Source: Larix kaempferi
Taxonomy: Eukaryota; Streptophyta; Pinopsida; Pinales; Pinaceae
Reading direction: 5' to 3'
Length of the DNA stretch: 64,000 nt
NCBI GenBank assembly: GCA_027924585.1
Contig: BSBM01000423.1
Coordinates: 3,419,501 to 3,483,500, forward strand
Part shown: piece after piece, positions 46,836 to 57,089 of the stretch
Position numbering within the stretch: position 1 is the stretch's first letter
How the letters are laid out: each line of letters begins with the position of its first letter
Program-made: the position numbers and the translations under genes
The notes under the pieces: generated by a model
Seen by the model: the letters and a program-made list of their open reading frames with translations, nothing else
Databases searched by the model: none
Told to the model about the DNA's origin: nothing

Positions 46836-48361
46836 TCTTGAAGGCAACAAGCCCATTGGTTCAGCAAGGATACCTACAGATCTATCCAATGAGGTAGGGG
46901 AGACCATTGATGGGTGCATCTGAATGGAATGGAGTTGAGCGATGACACCATGTGAATTTTTCTTAACGATCTTTTACAGGCGATGTGAACTAATGATGCG
47001 GAGAGACCCTTGTTGTAATCCCTTAAATTTTTGTTGTTTCCCAATGACTGAAAACTACATCCAAAGTCTAGCAAAATACCATAAGATGGGGCCAAGTGTG
47101 CATAACCATTGAACGCCCAAAACCACATCACATCCACCTAGGGACAAGGCAAACATGTCAGAGTGCAGGTTATAATATTCCAGAGAGACATGCACATTGT
47201 GACACTTCCCCTTGCAAGGTAAGGTGCCCCCATTGGCAACCATGACTTCAAAGTTGGAGCAAGGATTTACAAAACAATCAAAACGTTTGGCGATCCGAGG
47301 GTCAATGAAGTTATGAGTGCTACCAAAATCAATGAGTATTGTAAGAGGAAGCTTCTTGAAGTAACCCCTGACCTTCATTGTTTGGGGGGTGGTCACGCCA
47401 AACAAAGCATGGAGAGATATCTCTGGTTGTTCATCCTGAGATGGTGGCTCAATAGGAGGCTCCTGAATGTCAACCTGATCATCCATTGTATCTTGAGCTT
47501 GTTCACCAATTGTAGAGGCAGGCGGAGAATCCATATCCAAGAGATAGAGATTTTGTTGAACACATCTATGTCCCCGAGTGAATTTCTCATCACAATTATA
47601 ACAAAGCCCTTTTTCTCTTTGTGCCTGCATCTTTGTTTCAGATAGATGCTTGATAGGAGTTGGTCGAGGAGCTAGCAAGATGGGAGGTCGTTGAGAACCC
47701 ATATTTCGAATGGGAACAAAAGTGGGTTTCGAGCGCTGTTGGGATGCAATCTTGTCTTCTGCCAACTTAGCCAACCCTAGGACTTCCATCATTTTGTTGG
47801 GACATAACATTTTAACCTCTAACCGGATTTCATCCTTAAGACACTGATAAAACAAATCCTATAGAATTCATCAGACAATCCTTCTGTGCGATTGGCTAGT
47901 TTCTCAAATTCTGTCTTATACTCTTTCACAGTGCCACTTTCACGAAGTTTAGTGAGTGCTCCGGTGAAGTCATCAAAAGCACCAGGACCAAATCTTTGCA
48001 AAAGGAGTTGGAAAAAATCTTCCAATTTTGACTCGTCAAGAGCCTTGATGTACCAATGGTACCATTGAAGGGCTTCCTATTCCAAATGAAAGGATGCAAG
48101 TGGAACTTTTTGGACATCAAAAGTATTATGCAGACTGAAATACTGTTCAACACGATAGATCCATCCAATCGGATCAGTACCATTGAAGTGAGGAAATTCA
48201 AGCTTCGAACCACGAAAATTGCTGGAAGAAGAGAACCCATTGGCTGCAGAAGATTATTGTTGTCGGTTATTGTTCATGGCTGAATGCTGAAGATGGGGGA
48301 TGAGAAATTTTTCATCGAGAACTTGGAGTTTGGTTTGGATGGCTGCAAATGCTTCCTCCAT
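46836..48361 (-). pseudogene. Chromovirus (Del/Tekay-like) gag and protease
   Basis: From a Met at 48361: EEAFAAIQTKLQVLDEKF, then FPHFNGTDPIGWIYRVEQYF near 48160-48215. RFGPGAFDDFTGALTKLRES near 47930-47990, YKTEFEKLANRTEGLSDEFY, and the zinc knuckle CYNCDEKFTRGHRC near 47570-47610 follow. The protease reads LTILIDFGSTHNFIDPRIA near 47300-47345, where the usual D-S-G is D-F-G, then GGCDVVLGVQWLCTLGPI. A stop follows MNNNRQQ near 48250 and frames shift near 48060 and 47850. It belongs with 36997-37474. Confidence 0.9.
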
Positions 48362-48425
48362 GGTTTTTGCTCCTACGTGGGTGACAACCATAACCAGGAG
48401 ATTTTTTTTTTTTTTTTGGGGGGGG

Positions 48426-49280
48426 GAATGGATAGAAAAACAAAAACAAAAGCTTATTTAGTAAAGGGAAATTTGGATTTGGGAAAAACTCGGAGGGGTA
48501 ATCGGGGTTTGACTAGGTTATGGACACTTTCTGATGGACAGGGAAGCAAAAAATGGGGATTTCAGAAGCGGGGTGAAAGAATGAGAAAATTTGGCAGAGA
48601 GGGACAAAGAAGCAGAATTATGAAAGGAACTTTGTGGTGAAATTTGAGGGCGATTGGGTGAAAATCAAAGGAGTTATGGAAAACCCTAAAAATAGACAAA
48701 TATGGGATTTCTGGCTTTGGGAAGTGGAATTTGGGATAGGGTCCTCAGGAATGAAATATGCAGAATGGGATGACAGGGGTGTCAGGGAAGTTTCAAGGGA
48801 AATAGAGTGAAAACAAGGGAGATATGGCCAAAAAAATGATTTTTTTTTTTTGGGGGGGCAGGGAATGGATAGAAAAACACAAACAAAAGCTTATTTAGTA
48901 AAGGGAAATTTGGATTTGGGAAAAAGTCGGAGGGGTAATTGGGGTTTGACTACGTTTTTGACACTTTCTGATGGATAAGGAAGCAAAACATGGGGATTTC
49001 AGAAGCGTGGTGAAAGAATGAGAAAATTTGGTGGAGATGGACAAAGAAGCAGAATTAGAAAAGGAACTTTGTGGTGAAATTGAGGGCGATTGGGTGAAAA
49101 TCGAAGGAGTTATGGCAAACCCTAAAAATAGACAAATGTGGGATTTCTGTCTTTGGGAAGTGGAATTTGGGATAGGGTCCTCAGGAATGAAATGTGTAGA
49201 ATGGGATGACAAAGGTGTCAAGGAAATTTCAAGGGAAACAAAGTGAAAACAAGGGAGATATGGCCAAAAGATCGATTTTT
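48426..49280. repeat. 437-bp direct tandem duplication in the chromovirus leader
   Basis: Two units begin GAATGGATAGAAAAACA at 48426 and 48863 and end GGGAGATATGGCCAAAA, each preceded by a T-run then G-run (minus strand C-run then A-run). They differ by scattered substitutions and a few single-base indels. Open frames present in both units and on both strands are not conserved as protein. Confidence 0.93.
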
Positions 49281-50189
49281 TTTATTTTATTTATTTATTT
49301 TTATTTTTTTTCGGAATTGAGCAGCTACGATGCAGAAGGGATCTGAAACAGATAGATCTGCAATGGCGTGATCAGAAACAGAGGTATCTGAAACGACGCC
49401 GAATGGATCGAAAACGCCTGGATCTGAAATAGATATGAAATGGATGGATTTTGAGCAACTTCCAGAATGGATCTGAATGGTTGGATCTGAAACGGTGCGG
49501 AAGTGATCGGCAATAGTTTAGCTGAAAATAGATATGGACCCTAGGTATGTGCGGCTTCCTAACTTTTCAGGGGTTTCACTCGACCACCAATGTTGTCTAA
49601 CTGCTTGCGTATTCGGGCAATACCCATCACTCCACGGCTCAGGTAAAATTGATAACCGCTTTGCCACAAACGACAGCTCTTGGTTTACCTCACGGGTGGG
49701 AACTAGTTCATTTTTTATTTGTGCTGCACTAAGCAAGCCCATCTTCTCTATTATAACCAAGTATGTACGACTATTGACTGAAACAAGTGTTGGGTTAAAT
49801 CTGTGTTAAAAATTCTGTTCAATTTTGTAATAAATGGGCATTGCTGTTACTTTTATTCAAAATTAGTATAAAAATGCGGTTCTGCATTTTGATTCCTTGA
49901 GGTTAGGTGATGGAAACATTTTGCCACTTTATCTTTGCATTTTATGTTTTGGATACTTTGTGTTTGCATTCCAGGTTCCTACTAAGGGACAACTCATTGA
50001 TATTTGTTAGTTGTGCTCATGATACATATTTTCATGGGGCATCAGCAGAAGAAAATATGTAGAAGCATAGTCATTTGATTCCTGTTCAAGTGTTCTAGAC
50101 TTTGTTTTGCTTTGTCGAACTTTCATCTATCATGTTTTCTTCCTACCGGGTTGTTGGTTATGAATATTGAATATCTTCTATTGTTGCAG
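49281..50189. other. Gene-free interval with possible chromovirus LTR stub and intron
   Basis: 49300-49510 holds short GGATCTGAAA words. At 49560-49600 the minus strand reads TTAGACAACA then TTGGTGGTCGAG, a possible LTR end and primer site, but it does not match the candidate LTR at 36667-36967. The 49830-50189 part is T-rich and ends TTGTTGCAG, like an intron before the exon that follows. Confidence 0.4.
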
Positions 50190-50343
50190 ATATGCTCATC
50201 AAGTTGCTGAATTTTTTGAATTTGTAAAACGAATGAAAGAAAAGCAGACTCCAGATCAAGATACTAGGAACTCCAAAAAGTTGATACTACCTCAGAAGGG
50301 TGGCTTATTGGGTCCTGATGGAAAATTATTACCAGCATCATAG
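50190..50343 (+). pseudogene. Terminal-exon-like fragment of an unrecognised host gene
   Basis: After a pyrimidine-rich acceptor (TTGTTGCAG) the plus strand encodes 50 residues: YAHQVAEFFEFVKRMKEKQT, then LILPQKGGLLGPDGKLLPAS and a stop at 50341-50343. The frame is clean, hydrophilic and charged with protein-like composition, unlike the surrounding repeats. No upstream exon could be joined in frame. The LINE fragment begins within a few bases. It may be a captured gene fragment or a real 3' exon; the product is unknown. Confidence 0.45.
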
Positions 50344-50344
50344 C

Positions 50345-51505
50345 TTAATCCTTTAAACAGAGTGCTTTTTGCAGGGGCAGAGACTTTCCACATTTTCTTC
50401 ATCCACCACTTAGAAGCCCCAATCCTAGGGGCTTGTTGGGACTCATAACCTAGTGTCACTCTGTAGTCCTCACCTTCCCCCTGCCAGGACCAAGCCAATT
50501 CTTAAAGATCCCCTGATATCCTTACATGAGCTCTCTTTAAAGCATCTATAAATCTGATACATGTTTGAGCATGAAAATATCAATTCCTACCTCTCGAGCA
50601 GATAGCTGTCTTTGAAACCAAATTGTAGTATCATTTTCTTTAACAATTTTGTTTAAAGTGCACAAACATCTCAATTGGAGATGTTTAATCACCACAAGAG
50701 GTAGAAATTTATTATCCAAACAACCCATAATGGCATTTGCACCCGTTCTAACTTGAGTTCCTGTGATAACTTTCCAAGACAGGTGTTCCCCAATAACTAA
50801 GAAGGCAGAAGAAAGGGCCTTCCACTCATTTGAGCAGTTTGGTAATATCTTCCTTGGGCTTCAGACCCACTCAATTAAAGAAACCATATACTTTTGTTGG
50901 ATAATTCTTCCCCGCAAACTATCTTTGGTCATTATATGCCATAAAGATTTGGCAACAAAGGATTTTCCAAACAACTACAGGTCTCTGATTCCCCACCCCA
51001 CATATTTCTTGGGATTTGCATTAGTGTCCCAATTGGCTAGGTGCACCCCTTTGTAGTCTATACTTTCTTACCATAAATAGTTTGCACAGATTCTCCAAAT
51101 ATTCTCCAAATTTCCTTCTGGAATTGAGGCAAGGGAAAGCCAATAAACGAGGATGTCTTCTATAACTGCTTTGATCTATACCAACCTACATCCCCTGGAG
51201 ATCCACTTGTTGCACTACTGCTGAATGTCGCCCTCAATTCATGAAATGTGCCAAGACCAATCTGTTTTCCTATAGCAGTTTTCCTTTAAATTGTATCCCA
51301 TATATTTGAGGCCACCCTATATCTCTTGTAGAGAGATATTAAATAGCCTTTGCAGTCTGTCTAAGAGATTCCTTTCCAATCCAAATGAGTAGAAGGATTT
51401 TTTTTTCAAATTTGTGACTATCATTGTAGCAGAGGAGACAATATTTAAAATGTGATTCAATACATGACCTTCATACACTCCCATTTCGAAACAAAAGTAT
51501 GACAT
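50345..51505 (-). pseudogene. LINE (non-LTR) reverse transcriptase, 3' part
   Basis: Minus-strand frames give plant L1-type ORF2 words. LERNLLDRLQRLFNISLQEI runs to GGLKYMGYNLKEN near 51280-51380, then DWSWHIS, NKWISRGCRLV and IKAVIEDILVYWLSLASIP near 51110-51180. WGIRDL, the insert-finger-like MWKVSAPAKSTLF near 50370-50410 and a Trp-rich WQGEGEDYR follow. The catalytic FADD box is upstream and missing. Many stops. No poly-A tail or duplication was identified. Confidence 0.75.
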
Positions 51506-51681
51506 CTACAAAATGCTAGTGAGAGACAGTAATATTCCTTAGAATTCTCTCCCTGAAGATGACCAAGAGATTTAGCTTGGAGATGGACCTACTGAGACTC
51601 TCAACCACTAGTTGACATAATCAAGAATTTGCAGGTGGGTGGAGGATCCCATTTCTATTTCCAGCGTTTAAATAACCCCAA

Positions 51682-52314
51682 ACTGAAATAAATCTACCCC
51701 ATAATATCATCGAAGAAGATTTAACAAGTCTTTGTGAGCAACATGGAGAGGTTTTTGAGGTAAATGTTTTATATTCTATATTTAATAAATTGACCCTTAT
51801 TCTTGGCTAGTTTCTTCATACTGATTTCCATTGTACTAAAATGTTGTGATTTTTAACAAGTTAATATAAAACAAGAGGCAAGCAAGTTAGAATATGCATT
51901 TGTTACATTCACAAGCAAGGAGAGTGCCAAGAAGGCCATTGAGACATTGAATGGTTTTGAGTTTAAGGTTGTTGACAATTTTCGTTTCAAATCATTTGAG
52001 AACCCTTTATCATTAACATGTTTCATAGTTGAAGTTTACCTATTTGTTGAAATTACAGCCTTTTTGAAATCCAGGATAAGAAATTAAGAGTATTGGAATC
52101 CCAACCAAGAATTGGATTTTCCTTGGTAATATCCCAACAAATTTGAAAGAAGAGGAGCAACAACCTTTTTGAAATCCAGGATAAGAAATTAAGAGTATTG
52201 GAATCCCAACCAAAAATTGGCTTTTCCTTGGTAATATCCCAACAAATTTGAAAGAAGAGGAGCTCATAAAAGTTGTCTTTTTTTAGGAAGGTCCTGGATT
52301 TCAACATTTGGAGT
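51682..52314 (+). pseudogene. hnRNP-Q/SYNCRIP-like RRM gene fragment with introns
   Basis: Exon-like 51682-51759 encodes INLPHNIIEEDLTSLCEQHG, the first half of an RRM, and ends at GAG/GTAAAT. Exon-like 51887-51967 follows CAAGCAAG in the same phase and encodes LEYAFVTFTSKESAKKAIET (RNP1 motif YAFVTF) and LNGFEFK. Downstream is the start of a second RRM (NWIFLGNIPTNLKEEE, RNP2-like), present twice, then LIKVVF, a TAG and EGPGFQHLELIK. RRM1 followed by an RRM with the (E/G)PG...ELIK word is the arrangement of plant hnRNP-Q/LIF2-like proteins. The stop and missing 5' and 3' parts mark it as a dead fragment. Confidence 0.65.
52059..52268 (+). repeat. 105-bp tandem duplication of an RRM exon segment
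   Basis: Units 52059-52163 and 52164-52268 begin CCTTTTTGAAATCCAGGATA and are nearly identical. 105 bp is 35 codons, so the reading frame of the RRM start is kept in both. The second unit continues into the rest of the RRM. Confidence 0.9.
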
Positions 52315-52334
52315 TAATAAAGGTTCACTTTCCT

Positions 52335-52929
52335 TGAGCGAAAAATTCTATCACAACACACTCTTGCTACTTGATCCTACTAGTGTTGCTGTGTTCAATA
52401 TCCAAGCATCTACTATCCATTCAGCCCTTCATATTCCTATCAAACAATTCCTGCCTCTAGAAGGGAATTCACTTTCTAATCTCCAAGAGGAACTTCACCA
52501 TATCCACTACATTCTAATTGATGAAATGAGATTCTTATGACCAACCCTTTTCACCCACATTGATGAACGTCTCCGAAAAGCATTCCCTCGCCAAAATAAC
52601 ATCTCTTTCGGTGGATGATCAGTTATTCTCATTGGAGACCTCATGAGAGTTGCCTCCCATTATGGACATTCCTTTGTATGTTGTCTCCTCCCATGGAAAT
52701 GCACTGTGGTGCAGCTTCACCATAATTGTGATCCTTCAAACTGTTTTTTTCTAGCAAGGGAACACAAAAGCATATGTCACCTTCAGAAACATGCCTGAAA
52801 ACATCATAAATGCAACAAATACTTTGGAGGACTAGAACCTTCTTGTGTCTAGGAAAAACCCCTTCCTTTTTGCGAATGAGTTATCTACTTTTAAAGCTTA
52901 TATGCACTTATTTTCAACCAACCAGGTCA
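52335..52929 (+). pseudogene. PIF1-like helicase, N-terminal part of the helicase core
   Basis: The plus strand starts inside the core: LLLLDPTSVAVFNIQASTIH (motif Ia region) then HSALHIPIKQF and HHIHYILIDEMRFL (Walker B, DE). DERLRKAFPRQNN and SVILIGDLMRVASHYG (motif III, normally GDxxQLPP) follow, then in shifted frames FANELSTFKAYMHLFSTNQ. The Walker A motif and everything upstream are missing, and the sequence begins about 20 bp after the RRM fragment. Several stops and shifts. The rest is at 57984-58569. It could come from a Helitron RepHel protein or a free PIF1 gene; no Rep domain is visible. Confidence 0.82.
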
Positions 52930-53036
52930 GACCACTTATACTATGAAATGAGAACTCGACACAGTTCTCGTTTTTGTCTCTCTTAATTTTAGTACCTATT
53001 TTTACCGTCATTTCAAAAAGGGTTGATACCAGTATC
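52930..53036 (+). repeat. Left terminal inverted repeat
   Basis: Outer block 52930-52954 and inner block 53012-53036 match the right end; the 57 bp between do not. The inner block contains a near-palindrome TGATACCAGTATCA. The left end also has a perfect 7-bp hairpin, GAGAACT and AGTTCTC around CGACAC (52950-52969), which is not obvious on the right. Confidence 0.85.
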
Positions 53037-53499
53037 ACACATTTTCATTTTGAGGCATTTTTTTGGGCCTTTGACACATCTTTGTTGTAAAGTATTTTTA
53101 ATTTCTATTTTCAAGTGTGTTTTTTAGAAATTTAACAAAAAAAATACATTTAGAACCTAGCTGTAATGAAAAATACATACATTTTCGAAATTTATCTTTA
53201 AAATTTAATCATAAATAAGACATTTTTATGGATAAAATAGTAAAAAAATAGAGAAAATGAAGACATTTAAACCCATTTTTAACATTTTTTTAGACATTTT
53301 TTGTATAAACATGATTGCACCGAGAGGCGCTCTACAGTCCACTATGAGGGAGATCTTGTGATTCGAGTGTTTGTCGATATTGTCGGCCATAAATAACATT
53401 TGTTTGAGGGAGATATTGTAAGTCGAGTGTTTGTCAATATTGTCGGCCATAAACAAATAAAAAATATTATGTTAATAAACAAATAAAAAATATTTATTA

Positions 53500-54060
53500 G
53501 ATCTGACTCACTCCTCCTCAGGTGAGCTCGGACTTGGCTCCTTCATCCACTCTCATCTCGTTGCTCGCTACACACTCCGTCCACACTGTTCCATAGCTCC
53601 ACGCAACTTCCTACTTGGGCCTCCACTCCACCGACCCCTCTCTTCATCACCCACGTCACTTGCACGCTCGTCCTCCCCTCCACGCGCTCTTCTGCTCATA
53701 GTCTTTCCACCCCCCATCATCCCACACCTCCTTCCAACCTTCCATCATTCTCTCTACGCCCGCGCGCTTCCATCCTCCCTCCCTTTCACACCTCTGTCGT
53801 CCCCCTTCACACTGCAACTCCCCCACTCCCCCGCTACTCCCCCACGACCTCCTCCTACACACATCCTCCATTAGCCCCCTCCCTCCGCTACCCCACGGTT
53901 GCTCGCCCATGGCCTTCCACTACCTCCACGTCGCCTCCCCCCTCCACACTGCTTTCCCCATCAGCCTCCACACCGTCCGCACCGACCCTCCCAAGCCTTC
54001 TCCGCCTCTGCCTCCTCCTACTCGCTGCCATCAATGCCCTGCAAAACAAGCCAATAAAAA
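53500..54060. other. C-rich low-complexity tract
   Basis: Dense CTCC, CACC and CCTCC words on the plus strand, in sharp contrast to AT-rich flanks. Open frames of 74-84 codons on both strands have proline/arginine/glycine-biased composition and no motif. I do not call a gene. Confidence 0.6.
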
Positions 54061-55149
54061 GTTAATAAAACAAAAAAAACTATATAATAATAATTTTTTT
54101 ATTATTATATTTATTAACTTTTTAAATAAATAAAAAATATAATAATAGAATTTTTTATTTAACATACAAACAAAACATTAATAAGTCCAAAGTAAAGTAT
54201 TATATCCTTTAACAATACTTATTTAACATTTTTTAATAAATGATAACATTATTGTTATATTTTAATAATAAATTATTATTATTAAAATTTCCTAATACCC
54301 TCCTTAGCCCTACCCCGTTAAACCAAAATATCATTCCCCTATTCACCCCCCCACACCACATCGAAAACCATGACATAAATGAAGGACCGATTGGAAAAAT
54401 TAGAAAAAGACCAAATTAGAGCACCTCTCCACGCCGCCATCCTCCTCCCCCCCGCTGCGGCCTGCACCATTCGCCTGCACCATCCTCCATCCGCCATCCT
54501 CCATCCTCCATCCGCAATCCTCCCGCCGCCTGCACCAATTTAAAATATTGTTAAATTTAGATTACATTTTAAATTATATATTAATATAGATTTAGATTTA
54601 GATTAATATAGATATATATTGATATAATTTATATATTAATTTAAATTTAAATTATATTTATATTTATATTTATATTTAAAATTAAAATTAAATATAATTT
54701 ATATTTAAAATTACATTTAAATATAAATTTAATTTTAATTTATATTTTAGTTTAAATTTGAATTAAAATACAAATCAATGTTTATATTAAATTTCAACTA
54801 TATTTTAATATTCTTTAATATTTTTATCTCCACAAATATAGTTGTATAATTAATTATATAATCTTTATAAATAACAACATTATATGCCTTTATGTAAATC
54901 TTTACATAGGATGTCTTCATATTTATAGTTACATAGTTTCTCAAATAGTTGTGAGTGAGTCAAAAACTATTGGCCTAGCCTTCCATAAACTATTATATAA
55001 AAAATATTTACACTAAAAGATAAAGTAATTTTAAAATGTTATGCCAATCCTCCAAGGTTCAATCCTACCAGATCATCTACTTTTTTCTTTTAAAATATAG
55101 AATTTCGTAAATATATTGAATTTCATTATCATGTAAAGTGAGTTTTATA
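54061..55149. other. AT-rich gene-free stretch
   Basis: Long TTTAAATTTA/ATATTTA runs at 54540-54780 give nearly simple sequence. Short C-rich islands occur at 54290-54350 and 54420-54530 (the latter with repeated CCATCCTCCATCCGC). Nothing coding is seen. Confidence 0.6.
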
Positions 55150-55470
55150 CTTGCATAGATTTCAGTGTATGGGGTTTTTTATTGCATATTTTTCAGTGTA
55201 GATGTTATTCCGTGGACGCATTGATTTCAGTGTATGGGCGCATAGATTTCAGTGTATGGGGTTTTTTTTATTGCATATTTTTTAGTGTAGATGTTATTCT
55301 GTGGATGAATTGATTTCAGTGTATGGATGCATAGATTTTAGTGTATAGGGTTTTTTTAATGCATAATTTTCAGTGTAGCTATTATACCATGGATGCATTG
55401 ATTTCAGTGTAGATTTCCTGGCTGCATAAATTTTAGTGTGGATTTCAACGATGCATAAATTTCAGTGTAT
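55150..55470 (+). repeat. Minisatellite of TTTCAGTGTA words
   Basis: Units of roughly 30-60 bp repeat GATTTCAGTGTATGG, GCATA and TTTTTATTGCATATTTTTCAG across 300 bp, ending just before the charged repeat-coding region. Confidence 0.8.
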
Positions 55471-55510
55471 ATGTTAATGTTTGACTTTTTTTATATAGAG
55501 TCTAAACTAG

Positions 55511-56220
55511 AAATGGAATATCTGCATGCGGAAGATGCTATGAGACAAATTGGTGAAGAACCAGAAATACAGAACGCTGAACGTTGTAAAACATATCAAG
55601 GAAGAAAATATTACAAAATGACAACAAAAGAACGAGAAGAAGACTTGAAACGAAAAAGCAGAAGAACAAAAAGAATTTCGAAAAAGGAAGTTGGACGAAA
55701 TGACAACAGAAGAACGAGAAAAACAAGACGAATGAAGAAAACGAAATGCAGATCGACAGAAAGAATATCGAAAAAGAAAGTTAGACGAATTGACAGTAGA
55801 AGAACGAGAGGAACAAAGAAAATGAAATGTTGATTGACAAAGAGTGTATCGAGAGAGAAAGTTGAAGCAGTTGGAAGAACAAAGAAATCAAGTTACAGAA
55901 CAACAAATAAATCAAAATGTACAAAATGACAAAACGAAGGCAGAAGAAGGAGAAGAACGAACAAAACAAAACACAGATCAACAAAAAGAAAATAGAACAT
56001 TAAAATTTAGGCGAATTGACATCAGAAGAACGAGAAGAACAAAGAAAATGAAATGTTGATCGACAAAGAGCGTATTGAGAGAGAAAGTTGAAGCAATTGG
56101 AAGAACAAAAAAATCAATTTGTAGAACAACAAATAAATCAAAATGTACGAAATGACGGCAGAAAAAAGAGAAGAACAAACAAAACAAAATGCAGATCAAC
56201 AAAATGAGAATAAAAAAAAA
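55511..56220 (+). pseudogene. Charged tandem-repeat coding region
   Basis: In two overlapping frames the plus strand encodes repeated highly charged units of about 27 residues: KEFRKRKLDEMTTEEREKQD, then RNADRQKEYRKRKLDELTVE EREEQRK, then RVYRERKLKQLEEQRNQ, the last recurring near 56070-56110. It begins LEMEYLHAEDAMRQIGEEPE in a clean frame (55510-55650) before shifting near 55655. Two or three stops (near 55732, 55830 and 56050) break it. Similar R/E/K-rich repeat arms occur at the N-terminus of some plant Helitron/PIF1 proteins, but this copy lies inside the inverted-repeat element, so ownership is unclear. Confidence 0.55.
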
Positions 56221-56384
56221 ATTTAGGCGATTTTTCTCTATTTTCCAGTTTAACAATTTAATCAATCCTAAATACTTATTACTTACATTATGATAATCCT
56301 CGTAAATGTATCTATGTTTTCAACTTAACCTGTTCCTTACAATGCTGATCAAACTCCAGTTTTGTGTCACCACCCATGACTGAA

Positions 56385-56561
56385 ACCAACCTAGATCCAA
56401 ATCGTAGGCTCTATCAAGCGCCGAGAGGGATCAAATCTACCGAGGTGCAAACCTCTTCTCAGGTATTTCACTCAAGGATCTTTTCGAGGAGAGGTTTGCA
56501 GCTCAGGAGATTTGATCCCCCTCAGTGCTTGATAGAGCCTAGGATTTGGATCTAGACTGGT
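56385..56561. repeat. Foldback (hairpin) element, about 75-bp arms
   Basis: The left arm ACCAACCTAGATCCAAATCG... (56385-56459) pairs with the right arm ending ...GGATCTAGACTGGT (56486-56561) over nearly its whole length, with about ten mismatches and a loop near 56460-56485. It could be a small MITE or a long hairpin RNA source. No target duplication is obvious. Confidence 0.85.
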
Positions 56562-56579
56562 ATTATTTCACATTATTTT

Positions 56580-57010
56580 CCATAATATTTAACCCCCTAA
56601 CCAATTATTATTAAACTTAAAAAAAATAACATTCCCCCCTTCTACCCTAACAATAACCCTACCCCCAACAAACTATTACAAAAGTTAAAAAAACTAATTA
56701 TAATGCGCCCCTCCTACCCTAACCCCCCTAACAAACTATTAATAATTTTTTTTTAAATTTACATTTAAAAAAATAATTACATCTCCTACCCTAACCCCCC
56801 AACCAACCTTTAATAAACCTTTAAAAAAAAATTACATCTCCTACCCTATCCCCCCAACCAGCCTTTAATAAACCTTTAAAAAAATTACATTTAAAAAAAC
56901 AAAGTACATTTCCTAATGCCCTAGCCCCCTACATTACCCCATACTTTAACCTCCCCAAACATTACATTTCCTGATGCCCTACCCACTACCTTAACCCCCA
57001 ATGTTACTCC
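56580..57010. repeat. Tandem repeats of CTACCCTAACCCCC/TTAAAAAAATTACAT words
   Basis: Units of roughly 60 bp alternate a C-rich part (CCTACCCTA(A/T)CCCCC) with TTAATAAACCTTTAAAAAAA. Two adjacent units near 56780-56890 are almost identical. Confidence 0.75.
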
Positions 57011-57089
57011 CATTACCCCTGAGACATTGTTTTAACTAAAAAAAATTTAAAACTCAACTTACAAAAATTAAAAAAAAAAAAAAAAAAAA

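Noticed and set aside
48284-49246. Plus-strand frames in the tandem duplication
   Set aside because: Antisense to the chromovirus gag and leader; open frames differ between the two units.
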